Assembly (NCBI RefSeq): GCF_030166655.1 | Contig: NZ_CP126446.1 | Span: 682,001-746,000, forward strand | From: Pontibacillus chungwhensis | Lineage (GTDB): Bacteria; Bacillota; Bacilli; Bacillales; BH030062 | Reading direction: 5' to 3' | DNA length: 64,000 nt | Part shown: one piece after another, positions 8,195 to 14,350 of the stretch | Layout: every line of letters begins with the position of its first letter | Position numbering within the stretch: the stretch's first letter is position 1 | Notes under the pieces: model-generated | What the model was told of the DNA's origin: nothing | What the model saw: the letters and a program-made list of their open reading frames with translations, nothing else | Database searches by the model: none | Translations under genes and position numbers: made by a program

Positions 8195-8510
8195 GATTAA
8201 TGATATTCAGAAACAGTTAGCAAGCATACAGAAAGAAATTCAAGAAGTGTTAAAAGGCGAGCATAAATTCAGAGAGATATTTACAAATGACTTTATGCAG
8301 AGCTACACTCAGTACAATACAATAGAGGAGTTTTTTGATTCTAGCCCTGTGAGTATTCATACACAAGAAGATTTAGACTCAACAGACAGCTCAGAATTAG
8401 ATGAACACGTTAAGAAAACCACTCAGTTCCAGGATTGGGAGGAATTTTCAACGTCAGCTGCTAATTTATACGCAAGAAAACGATTAAAAGAAAAAGGCAT
8501 CGATGTATAG
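8187..8510 (+). CDS. Phage hypothetical protein between recombinase and lysis genes
   Basis: About 107 residues, acidic, with an N-terminal helix (IQKQLASIQKEIQEVLKGEH) and a C-terminal helix (EFSTSAANLYARKRLKEK). The start is uncertain. The in-frame GTG 8187 overlaps the only good ribosome binding site (GGGAGG, 8182-8187) and so has no spacing; ATT 8196 would have an ideal spacing of 8 but is a rare start; the nearby ATG 8200 is in another frame and opens only six codons. The site is also inside a 13-bp hairpin. A terminator follows. No family recognised; late phage genes of this size before the holin are usually virion or lysis accessories. Confidence 0.5.
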   Translation: MFPINDIQKQLASIQKEIQEVLKGEHKFREIFTNDFMQSYTQYNTIEEFFDSSPVSIHTQEDLDSTDSSELDEHVKKTTQFQDWEEFSTSAANLYARKRLKEKGIDV

Positions 8511-8519
8511 CCGAGTATT

Positions 8520-8549
8520 AAAGCATCCCGTTTCAGGGGTGCTTTTTTT
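8520..8549 (+). terminator. Rho-independent terminator
   Basis: AAAGCATCCC, a six-base loop, GGGGTGCTTT and a run of T. It closes the transcription unit of the small gene ending at 8510 and separates it from the lysis cassette. Confidence 0.75.
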
Positions 8550-8586
8550 AGGAGGTGATTTCCTTAGTTTTTTAAACTTTTAGTAC

Positions 8587-8616
8587 TTGTCCTGCAAATA
8601 ATGGTGGTTTTATAAT
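8587..8616 (+). promoter_or_regulatory. Possible promoter of the lysis cassette
   Basis: TTGTCC (8587-8592) and TATAAT (8611-8616) with an 18-base spacer, right after a terminator and 34 bases before the XhlA-like gene. The -10 is perfect and the -35 matches three or four positions, so housekeeping sigma factor use is plausible. Confidence 0.4.
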
Positions 8617-8649
8617 TGTAAGATTTAATTAGGTGTTAGGGGGTCAGTC

Positions 8650-9018
8650 ATGCCGGAGCAGAAGGAAGTGGAGGACATGGAGAAGTTCATGACGTTACTC
8701 ATGGATGTAAAAGTGTCAGTGGCGGAGCAAAGTCAGAAATTAGATAATGTACTGGATGTGAAAGAAAAAGTTGAAAAGACACAAGAAACGGCTAACGAAG
8801 CAAATCGAAGATCTAAGCGAAATGAAGAAGATATTGAAGAAGTAGAGAAAGAACTTAAAAACAAGGCAAGCAAAGAATTATTACAGGGGAAAGCGGATAA
8901 AAGTGAAGTGGAACGCATTGTACAAGAGAAAGATAATTGGAAACGAAATATGCCAGCCTGGGTCGCGGTAGCTATATCAGCTATCGCTTTTTTGTGGCCA
9001 TATTTAACTAATCTGTAA
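8650..9018 (+). CDS. xhlA: XhlA-like membrane-associated lysis protein
   Basis: 122 residues: a long charged coiled coil (residues ~10-95, heptad-rich, KVEKTQETANEANRRSKRN) followed by one C-terminal membrane segment (MPAWVAVAISAIAFLWPYL). This is the form of XhlA/hemolysin-like proteins that, with the holin, mediate lysis in PBSX and related phages. AGGGGG precedes ATG 8650; a second in-frame ATG at 8680 also has a GGAGG close by, so the start could be ten codons later. The holin gene follows after 13 bases and the endolysin after that, making a three-gene lysis cassette. Confidence 0.7.
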   Translation: MPEQKEVEDMEKFMTLLMDVKVSVAEQSQKLDNVLDVKEKVEKTQETANEANRRSKRNEEDIEEVEKELKNKASKELLQGKADKSEVERIVQEKDNWKRNMPAWVAVAISAIAFLWPYLTNL

Positions 9019-9031
9019 GGAGGAAATGTTC

Positions 9032-9277
9032 ATGAAGGAAAAAGCAAAAGAGTTCAGTATACTGGTTGTCGGTTTTTTAAGTGCAATTATGGGTTTCTTG
9101 GCTACCCTGAATATCAAATTCCAATGGCTAACAGAAGCGAGCATTGATGCATTTGGCGCTGTAATAGTGGCTGCAGTCATGCTTATTAGTGGTGCATACG
9201 CAGTTTGGAAAAATACTTTTGTAAGTAAAAAGGGGTTAGAACAGAAAAATGCCCTTAAAGAAAAGGGGTTGAAATAG
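9032..9277 (+). CDS. Phage holin (SPP1-like)
   Basis: 81 residues from ATG 9032, chosen because AAGGAGG (9017-9023) is 8 bases before it; the earlier ATG 9026 would be only 2 bases away. Two hydrophobic segments (FSILVVGFLSAIMGFLATL and IDAFGAVIVAAVMLISGAY) are separated by a short loop, with a lysine-rich C-terminus (KKGLEQKNALKEKGLK), as in small class II holins of Gram-positive phages. It forms the membrane lesion that releases the endolysin. Its stop is immediately followed by the endolysin start. Confidence 0.75.
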   Translation: MKEKAKEFSILVVGFLSAIMGFLATLNIKFQWLTEASIDAFGAVIVAAVMLISGAYAVWKNTFVSKKGLEQKNALKEKGLK

Positions 9278-10132
9278 ATGAGGGTGTCTTTAAAAACTTT
9301 AATCGATCGTTCTATCAAGAACATGGGAGCTGTACATTCCGTTGTATTAAACAAAGCATTAGAATTAGTGCGTCAAGCGTATGCCGAAGGGATTAACGTT
9401 CAGATCAGTTCTGGTTTCCGAAGTTTTGAAGATCAGGCTTATCAGTACGGTAAAGGAAGATCTAACTATAGATATAATGGTGTTGATTATAGCAAGCCCG
9501 GGATGTCTATTGTTAGTCACGCAAAACCTGGTCAATCTGTTCACAACTATGGTTTGGCTATTGACTACTTCTTAACTACTTGGGATGGATCTGAAGCAAC
9601 TTGGTCAGTCAATGATAACTGGTGCAGGGTAGCAGAAATTGGTAAGTCAATGGGATTCTCCTGGGGCGGGGACTGGTCATCTTTTAAAGATTATCCTCAT
9701 CTCGAATTAACAGGCGGGCTTACCTGGTATGACCTATCCCAGGGGGAAAGGCCTACTCACTTGTTAGCTGATTATCTCGAAGAAGGAATGAGTGGTTCGA
9801 AGGTAAAACAGCTGCAAAATAGATTAATCGATATTGGATATGATCTAGGTAAATATGGTGCAGACGGTGATTATGGTCCTACTACTAAACGAGCAGTGAT
9901 GGCTTTTCAAAAAGATTATGGTTTAGCGGTGGATGGTATTTATGGTGATCGAACTGAATCCAAATTAGTGGAGGTGGAGAACATGCGTGAATTCGAAGAA
10001 GCCCCTAAGTCAATTGCGGAAGAATGGAAGAGAGCCTATGAACTTGGTTTGACGGACGGAGCAGAACCAAATGAGTCACCAACACGCGCCCAAGTGGCAG
10101 CAATGATTGTGAGAGCATTGGACAAGAAGTAA
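9278..10132 (+). CDS. Endolysin: M15 peptidase with peptidoglycan-binding domain
   Basis: 284 residues. Residues ~1-150 are a VanY/CwlK-type M15 metallopeptidase (L-Ala-D-Glu or D-Ala-D-Ala cleaving). Zinc-site motifs are SVHNYGLAIDY (HxxxxxxD) and YPHLEL (HxE), and SGFRSFEDQAYQYGKGR is the usual substrate-side loop. Residues ~170-230 are a PG_binding_1 domain (GSKVKQLQNRLIDIGYD, then DGDYGPTTKRAVMAFQKDYG). The final ~40 residues (EEWKRAYELGLTDGAEPNES, then PTRAQVAAMIVRAL) resemble a single SLH-like repeat, giving a second wall anchor. It follows the holin without a gap. A hairpin follows. Confidence 0.85.
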   Translation: MRVSLKTLIDRSIKNMGAVHSVVLNKALELVRQAYAEGINVQISSGFRSFEDQAYQYGKGRSNYRYNGVDYSKPGMSIVSHAKPGQSVHNYGLAIDYFLTTWDGSEATWSVNDNWCRVAEIGKSMGFSWGGDWSSFKDYPHLELTGGLTWYDLSQGERPTHLLADYLEEGMSGSKVKQLQNRLIDIGYDLGKYGADGDYGPTTKRAVMAFQKDYGLAVDGIYGDRTESKLVEVENMREFEEAPKSIAEEWKRAYELGLTDGAEPNESPTRAQVAAMIVRALDKK

Positions 10133-10138
10133 ATAAAA

Positions 10139-10166
10139 TCCCCTCAGCTTTTTGGCTGAGGGGGGA
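10139..10166. terminator. Hairpin between endolysin and a minus-strand gene
   Basis: CCCCTCAGC, a short T-rich loop, GCTGAGGGG. A U-run is better on the minus side (ATTTTATT) than on the plus side, so it may end transcription of both the endolysin and the convergent small gene. Confidence 0.6.
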
Positions 10167-10171
10167 TAAAA

Positions 10172-10378
10172 CTATCGAGTAAAGAAAGCCCTTTCCATTA
10201 AGTATTCGAGATCTGTATGCTTATGTTCTTCGGTATAATCAGGGTCGTAAGATAGTCTTTTTGCTATTTCTTTCATACCAGCTCTTAACGTTGGGTTACC
10301 ATCTGACTTGTCAAAAAACTTTTCGTTAGCTCTCACAAATTCGATGTATTCTTTTACAGAAACTTGAGTTAGGTACAT
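10172..10378 (-). CDS. Small hypothetical protein
   Basis: 68 residues from ATG 10378, with AAAGGAGGTGG 11 bases upstream; the longer GTG start at 10390 would lie inside that site. The protein is charged and helical (SVKEYIEFVRANEKFF, then MKEIAKRLSYDPDYTEEHKH) with no membrane segment and no known domain. It stands on the opposite strand to the lysis genes, as lysogenic-conversion or immunity genes (morons) often do in prophages, but no function can be deduced. Confidence 0.55.
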   Translation of the reverse strand: MYLTQVSVKEYIEFVRANEKFFDKSDGNPTLRAGMKEIAKRLSYDPDYTEEHKHTDLEYLMERAFFTR

Positions 10379-10486
10379 ATGAAGTTCCACCTCCTTTTAT
10401 AATTACTTACATTCTTCTCAAAAGTAAAGTATCCCTCCAATATTTTGAAATCGTGCAGAAATTCAATTTTAGTAAGTATTATTTAA

Positions 10487-10518
10487 AAAACAGCCCCTCC
10501 TTCAGGAGAGAGCTGTTT
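10487..10518 (-). terminator. Terminator of the DUF898-like gene
   Basis: Read on the minus strand: AAACAGC-ctCTCC, loop, GGAGGGGCTGTTT followed by TTTAAA. It lies just after the stop of the gene at 10526-10864. Confidence 0.65.
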
Positions 10519-10525
10519 ATGTAAA

Positions 10526-10864
10526 TCAATCAAAGTGAGTATGGTTCACTTTCCATTTTCGTACCTTAGAAGCCGCGAACCAAAAATAAATAGTTAATGT
10601 AATAATGCCTAAAAACCAAATTTTAAACCAAAGTCCATACATGCCTGCTACGGTTCCTGTAAAACGTAATCGTTTCCCATCGATTACAGTATGCTTAGTT
10701 TCCCAGTTTTCTTTCCAGACTACAGCTACTGGATATAAAAGCCCTAATGAGAGAGAAGTAAGAAGGGATGCAAAGAACTTAATAATTGCTCCTTCTACAG
10801 TAAGACCGTCAAAACGGCTTTCTTTTGGTGATTCATGCTCAACTACATGGTGTGCATTTTCCAA
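10526..10864 (-). CDS. DUF898-like small membrane protein
   Basis: About 112 residues. The open frame begins at GTG 10873, but this overlaps the AAGGAG site; TTG 10864 sits 8 bases after it and is the better start. Residues ~20-45 (FDGLTVEGAIIKFFASLLTS then LSLGLLYPVAVVWKENWETK) match the DUF898/YjgN pattern of F-G, a membrane helix, then an LxLGLxYP turn and a charged W-K-x-x-W stretch. A second membrane helix (FKIWFLGIITLTIYFWF) is near the C-terminus. The family is membrane-bound with unknown role. It has its own terminator and diverges from the SOS-boxed genes, so it is probably a prophage moron. Confidence 0.6.
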   Translation of the reverse strand: MENAHHVVEHESPKESRFDGLTVEGAIIKFFASLLTSLSLGLLYPVAVVWKENWETKHTVIDGKRLRFTGTVAGMYGLWFKIWFLGIITLTIYFWFAASKVRKWKVNHTHFD

Positions 10865-10959
10865 ATTTACCACTCCTTAGTATCAGTCTAATGTAACTAT
10901 TCAATAATTATACAGCATCTTCCTTTCAAATTATGATAAAAATTGTAAGCGAGATTTTG

Positions 10960-11003
10960 TTTACTTGGTAAAATGAATTGGGTATAATAAGAACAAATGT
11001 TCG
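10960..11003 (+). promoter_or_regulatory. Promoter with LexA (SOS) box
   Basis: TTTACT (10960-10965) and TATAAT (10983-10988) are separated by 17 bases. Just downstream, at 10991-11002, GAACAAATGTTC is a perfect palindromic core of the Gram-positive LexA/DinR box (CGAAC-4N-GTTCG; here A and G flank it). LexA bound there would block the promoter of the following two genes, so they should be induced by DNA damage. Confidence 0.75.
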
Positions 11004-11029
11004 TTTAATGAAACGAGGAGGGAAGTCGA

Positions 11030-11242
11030 ATGAAAGGTATGCTGGCTAATGCAAAGAAAAACCAAGAAGTACTCGAGATGATTTATTTATCGAAAGATGG
11101 CCAACTCTCTCAAAGGAATATTAAAGTCTTAGATATAGATGATTCTTTTATTCTTGGGTATTGTTTAAACCGAAATAAGCTAAGGAAGTTTAAAAGAGGC
11201 AATATACTTTCCATTGGCCCCCTCCGAAAGAAGGTGGGATAA
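11030..11242 (+). CDS. Small WYL-like protein in SOS operon
   Basis: 70 residues, ATG behind GAGGAGGG, first gene after the LexA box. The sequence (LEMIYLSKDGQLSQRNIKVL, then SFILGYCLNRNKLRKFKRGN then ILSIGP) resembles the small beta-barrel half of WYL domains: a strand ending in IY-S-K-G, a second strand with RxIKVL, an aromatic residue before CxxRxxxRxFKxxNI, and an IxSIGP end. WYL domains usually sense ligands or nucleic acid in regulators. Stand-alone versions next to yolD are common in Bacillus prophages. Function unknown. The yolD-like gene follows two bases later. Confidence 0.55.
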   Translation: MKGMLANAKKNQEVLEMIYLSKDGQLSQRNIKVLDIDDSFILGYCLNRNKLRKFKRGNILSIGPLRKKVG

Positions 11243-11244
11243 GG

Positions 11245-11589
11245 ATGAATGATGATCGATTAAGGGACAGAGGAAAAATAAAGTGGACATCGTTGATGCT
11301 ACCAGAACATGTAGAGATGGTGAAGGAAGTTTGGAAAGAAGATGAGCGTGTAGAAAAGGGGATGCTTGCAGATGATCAGGCTGTGGAGATTGATTTTAAG
11401 CTTCAGAGAGCATTAACAGATCATCTCACGGTACGGATCAAGCACCATAATGGCTTTGATTATAGTTTTTCTGATGTGAAGATCTCGGTGATCAATCGTA
11501 TGGATAAGAAACTTACCGGAATTGATCAGAGGTCTAAAGAACGTTGTCATATACATCTGAATGGGATTACAGAAGTGGATATCATATAA
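11245..11589 (+). CDS. YolD-like protein
   Basis: 114 residues. The N-terminal phrase DRLRDRGKIKWTSLMLPEHV is the hallmark of the YolD family (DRG-x-IKW-x-xMLPEH), and the C-terminal part is a beta barrel resembling the WYL/Sm-like fold. YolD proteins are usually encoded beside a Y-family polymerase (UvrX/YqjW) in SOS-induced operons and are thought to influence it. Here the gene is SOS-boxed but no polymerase gene follows; a terminator and a minus-strand regulator come next. It is therefore an orphan YolD. Confidence 0.75.
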   Translation: MNDDRLRDRGKIKWTSLMLPEHVEMVKEVWKEDERVEKGMLADDQAVEIDFKLQRALTDHLTVRIKHHNGFDYSFSDVKISVINRMDKKLTGIDQRSKERCHIHLNGITEVDII

Positions 11590-11594
11590 AGGTC

Positions 11595-11625
11595 GCCCCT
11601 CCATTATTTCGGAGGGGCTTTTTTT
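11595..11625. terminator. Bidirectional terminator
   Basis: GCCCCTCC, seven-base loop, GGAGGGGC and a T-run on the plus strand. The hairpin overlaps the 3' end of the convergent repressor gene, so it ends the yolD operon and possibly the repressor transcript. Confidence 0.8.
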
Positions 11626-11813
11626 GTGCGAACATACAGATCATCAACATTACATTCTAGAAGGTCTGCCAGTTCAAAAGCCTTCTCAAGCGAAGGTTTC
11701 CCACCATCATTTACCCACCTGGAAAAAACGTTTTGGCTTACCCCTAATTGAGCAGCGACCCACTTCTTTTTATACCCTCTCTTCTCGATCCAATAATTAA
11801 TATTACTTTTCAT
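11604..11813 (-). CDS. XRE/Cro-CI family transcriptional regulator
   Basis: 69 residues from ATG 11813, behind TAGGTGAT; the open frame reaches 11861 but without a site. It is nearly all helix-turn-helix: NINYWIEKRGYKKKWVAAQL, then GVSQNVFSRWVNDGGKPSLEKA, then FELADLLECNVDDLY, the usual HTH_3 order. Size and composition fit Cro or the small repressors of phages and conjugative elements. It is divergent from the gene at 11947 and faces two copies of AAATTAGT in the intergenic space, which are candidate operators. It most likely controls the early-type operon 11947-14292 and itself. Confidence 0.75.
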   Translation of the reverse strand: MKSNINYWIEKRGYKKKWVAAQLGVSQNVFSRWVNDGGKPSLEKAFELADLLECNVDDLYVRTKKAPPK

Positions 11814-11859
11814 ATCATCACCTACATAGGGTATTCCACACATTACTTTTATGTCCTTC

Positions 11860-11897
11860 ACTAAATTAGTTCAATTTTTTTCATCAAATTAGTAAAG
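11860..11897. promoter_or_regulatory. Candidate operator pair of the XRE regulator
   Basis: AAATTAGT occurs at 11863-11870 and 11886-11893, 23 bases apart (about two helical turns); the first lies in the near-palindrome ACTAAATTAGT. On the minus strand TTGAAC (11872-11867) with a TAAAAG 17 bases further on could be the promoter of the repressor, overlapped by the first copy. Confidence 0.4.
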
Positions 11898-11946
11898 AAG
11901 CAAGCTATAAGCCCATATAGATATATCAGACACCAGGAAGGGAGAG

Positions 11947-12264
11947 ATGAAGATGGATATGAATATGCATAAGGTTGCCTTTGCACTAGACAAATTGAAG
12001 GAAGAAAAGAATGGTTTAATTGAACTAACGGAAGAGGCGAAAGCATTCTATCGGAATACAGCCTACTATGAACTTAAGAACATTGCCGAAGAATGGAACT
12101 TGGAATGGTATAGCCAAGACGTTTCCAAAGAACAATCCAATCCTGTTAAATCAACAAAAGAAGAGCGTCCTAAAGGTTATTTTTCTTATTTGCTACAAGC
12201 GCTAAAAAAGCGAAAAGGGAAGGAGAGGGCAAAGGGAAGACCGCGAAGACGAGCGAGATCGTGA
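11947..12264 (+). CDS. Hypothetical protein, first gene of the operon under the XRE regulator
   Basis: 105 residues (or 103 from the second ATG 11953, which is better spaced from AAGGGAGAG). The first ~60 residues are helical and charged (AFALDKLKEEKNGLIELTEE, AKAFYRNTAYYELKNIAEEW); the last 20 are strongly basic (KKRKGKERAKGRPRRRARS), suggesting binding to nucleic acid. No family is recognised. It starts a four-gene operon with a small membrane protein, an FtsK-like ATPase and a replication-relaxation protein, a set found in Bacillus prophages and plasmid-like elements. Confidence 0.5.
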   Translation: MKMDMNMHKVAFALDKLKEEKNGLIELTEEAKAFYRNTAYYELKNIAEEWNLEWYSQDVSKEQSNPVKSTKEERPKGYFSYLLQALKKRKGKERAKGRPRRRARS

Positions 12265-12312
12265 AAAAGGAATAGCTTGTTTGCTGAATTAAAAATGGAG
12301 GTTTCGGGTCCT

Positions 12313-12579
12313 ATGGAAACTATAAAATTTAACGATTTCTTGAATAAACCAACACTCGGTGGAAGCTTTAATTTTAACTTGGATAACAACATTATCAACC
12401 TTGATGAAGCGTATATTTTGATGGGTGGTTTAGGCGTTGTTCTAATCGGAGTGTACTGGATGGAGGGGCAAGGTTGGATTAAAGTAAATAACAAAGCAGT
12501 GAAGCTTGGAATGATTGGGATATATGCTTACCTAATCGGAAAATGGGTGATCAAAGGTTCCTGGAGGTTTTTAATGTGA
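12313..12579 (+). CDS. Small two-helix membrane protein before the FtsK-like gene
   Basis: 88 residues from ATG 12313, 12 bases after GGAGG; a longer reading from 12277 has no ribosome site. The N-terminal ~35 residues are polar (NDFLNKPTLGGSFNFNLDNN), followed by two membrane segments (AYILMGGLGVVLIGVYWM and LGMIGIYAYLIGKWVIKG). The stop overlaps the GTG of the next gene, so the two are translated together. A small membrane partner before an FtsK/HerA-type ATPase could anchor it, which is inference. Confidence 0.55.
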   Translation: METIKFNDFLNKPTLGGSFNFNLDNNIINLDEAYILMGGLGVVLIGVYWMEGQGWIKVNNKAVKLGMIGIYAYLIGKWVIKGSWRFLM

Positions 12580-13727
12580 TTGAATACATTGGACCTTTAG
12601 CGTTGGCGGGATTAGCTTTTCTACCTAAAGTACAAGGGAAAATGAGCGAACGAAAGATCATTGAGCTTTATTTTAAAAACACGGGTTTTAATCTGAAGCG
12701 AAATAAAGAAGTGTTGTGGCCGGAATTTTGGAAGAAACACATGTCCCCTATGTTCACACGGTATGACTACAATTTGCCTGTTGGCTTAGAAGTGGAAGAG
12801 GGCATGGCGGATGCCCTTTCTAAAGCTTTAGGATATCCAGTGGAGGTGTCTGGCGAGAAAGTGATGTCTATATGGATATTCAAAAAACGTCTGCCGAAAC
12901 AATGGAACTATAAAGACTTGTTACCTTCTGAGGGATGGAAAATACCAATAGGCTTGTCCTACAAAGGAATGATATGGCATGACTTTGATGAGATACCTCA
13001 TATGACGGTCGCCGGAGCTACTAGGTGGGGGAAAACGATCTTCCTTAAAGTACTACTAACGTATCTAATCGAACAACATGGCGATGATGTTGAATTTTAT
13101 ATTTTTGATCTTAAGGGTGGGTTAGCATTCAATAAGTTTAAATCATTGAAACAAGTGAGGGGGGTTGCTGGGGACTATAAAGAATCCAGCGATTTAATGG
13201 ACCTAATCACCTCTGATATCAAACGTGATATGTCAGATTTCAAGCTAAATGATATTGAAAATATAACTGATACAGATTTACCAAAGCGTAAGTTTGTCAT
13301 TATTGATGAAGCTGGGGAGCTTATGAAAAACAAGAGCATGACAGACCAAGAGAAGAAATGGGTGGAAAACTGTCAACGAACAATGAGTTATATCGCTCGT
13401 GTCTCAGGGGGTATTGGTTTGAGACAGATATTCTGCACCCAGTATCCAACAGGAGACGTTTTGGATAGGCAGATAAAGGCCAATTCATCAGCTAAAATTT
13501 CATTCAGATTGGAAAATGGAACCATGTCTAAGGTTGCTTTAGATGAATTAGGTGCAGAAGAAATTGATACAAAAGGAAGAGCTATATATCGCACTGTAGA
13601 TCGGCACCTTGTTCAAGTGCCTTATATCTCCAGAGAAGAGATGTGGAGCAGATTGGAGGAACACGTAGATGTTAAAGCACCTGCAGAGAATGGAAAGGGA
13701 AGAGAAAATCCTATCAAATTTAGATAA
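12576..13727 (+). CDS. FtsK/SpoIIIE-like DNA translocase
   Basis: 383 residues from GTG 12576, placed 8 bases after GGAGG and overlapping the upstream stop. One N-terminal membrane segment (VIEYIGPLALAGLAFLP) is followed by a linker and the ATPase: Walker A GATRWGKT (a variant with Arg-Trp), FYIFDLKGGLAFNKF (the FtsK/HerA DxKGG motif), and Walker B KFVIIDEAGEL. The C-terminal QIFCTQYPTGDVLDRQIKAN, then SSAKISFRL segment is the family's arginine-finger region. No gamma (KOPS-reading) domain is present. Such short translocases are typical of plasmids and of Bacillus prophages such as Wbeta/gamma relatives, where they follow the endolysin. Role: moving element DNA, precise task unknown. Confidence 0.75.
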   Translation: MIEYIGPLALAGLAFLPKVQGKMSERKIIELYFKNTGFNLKRNKEVLWPEFWKKHMSPMFTRYDYNLPVGLEVEEGMADALSKALGYPVEVSGEKVMSIWIFKKRLPKQWNYKDLLPSEGWKIPIGLSYKGMIWHDFDEIPHMTVAGATRWGKTIFLKVLLTYLIEQHGDDVEFYIFDLKGGLAFNKFKSLKQVRGVAGDYKESSDLMDLITSDIKRDMSDFKLNDIENITDTDLPKRKFVIIDEAGELMKNKSMTDQEKKWVENCQRTMSYIARVSGGIGLRQIFCTQYPTGDVLDRQIKANSSAKISFRLENGTMSKVALDELGAEEIDTKGRAIYRTVDRHLVQVPYISREEMWSRLEEHVDVKAPAENGKGRENPIKFR

Positions 13728-14292
13728 GCTTGGGATCGCCACACGGAAACAGCTGCAAGTTATAAATAACTTAGGGGGGGATCGTAATGCGAATCGCATA
13801 CTGGCGAATATGGAGGATGACGGATCCATCAAATCCCTTCGAATGGATCAGAAGATTTATTATGTCGCCCATAAAGGGAAAGAGAAAATAGGCAGTGGGA
13901 AAGCTCTAAAAGACAAAGCACATTTAGCGCATACATTAATGAGAAATGACCTGTATATTTACTTAGGTACACCAAAGGGATGGAAAAACGAAGCATCTGT
14001 GGACTTTCCATATAACGGAGAAGAAACCACGCTAGTATCAGATGCCTCTTTCATCAAAAACCATAATCATCACTTTATAGAAATTGATAATACACAGACC
14101 ATGAAAACCAACCGAGAAAAAATAGATCGTTATCGTGTACTTTTCAATCTCATTAAGGAAAATTATGATTCCATTCCTGTACTGATTTGGTATACCGTTT
14201 CTTCCAGAAGGCAAAATGCATTGGAGGATTATTGTAACCAATTAAAGATAAACTCGAAGGTGTTATCTCTTAAAGACTTGTGTTACTCTTAA
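13669..14292 (+). CDS. Replication-relaxation family protein
   Basis: 207 residues starting at ATG 13669, 9 bases after GGAGG and 59 bases inside the end of the translocase gene. The start is a winged-helix domain (EEKILSNLDKLGIATRKQLQ, NRILANMEDDGSIKSLRM), followed by the Replic_Relax core in which LAHTLMRNDLYIYLG, then DASFI, then HHFIEIDNTQTMKTNREKID and VLIWYTVS recall a restriction-endonuclease-like fold (HFIEIDxxQ). Members are needed for relaxation or replication of plasmids such as pXO2-type ones. Last gene of the prophage; prkA sequence begins about 40 bases after its stop. Confidence 0.7.
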   Translation: MLKHLQRMEREEKILSNLDKLGIATRKQLQVINNLGGDRNANRILANMEDDGSIKSLRMDQKIYYVAHKGKEKIGSGKALKDKAHLAHTLMRNDLYIYLGTPKGWKNEASVDFPYNGEETTLVSDASFIKNHNHHFIEIDNTQTMKTNREKIDRYRVLFNLIKENYDSIPVLIWYTVSSRRQNALEDYCNQLKINSKVLSLKDLCYS

Positions 14293-14350
14293 ACAAGAAA
14301 GCCCGTCATATCAACGATTATAGTGGGTGTCTAAAGGGATGCACGGGGAC
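14293..14350. other. Prophage/chromosome junction (candidate attR) within prkA
   Basis: The stop of the last phage gene is at 14290-14292. From about 14333 the frame reads KGMHGDPLHLIPQHL, which fits the PrkA phrase KGCPMHEDPLHLIPHHL except that Cys-Pro is missing and Glu is Gly. The in-frame TAG at 14321 is non-prkA sequence. The junction therefore lies within roughly 14321-14350; the small mismatch near it is what one expects where a phage-derived core abuts the host copy. The exact core cannot be defined without the left end. Confidence 0.6.

Noticed and set aside
10605-10880. 91-codon open frame on the plus strand
   Set aside because: It is antisense to the DUF898-like gene, which has the better ribosome site, membrane helices and terminator.
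12186-12494. 102-codon open frame on the minus strand
   Set aside because: It overlaps two plus-strand genes of a compact operon and shows no motif or ribosome site.
14327-14341. GTG at 14327 as the true start of prkA
   Set aside because: No ribosome site is near, an in-frame TAG lies just upstream, and the Walker A part of the family would be missing. The frame is better read as an interrupted gene.
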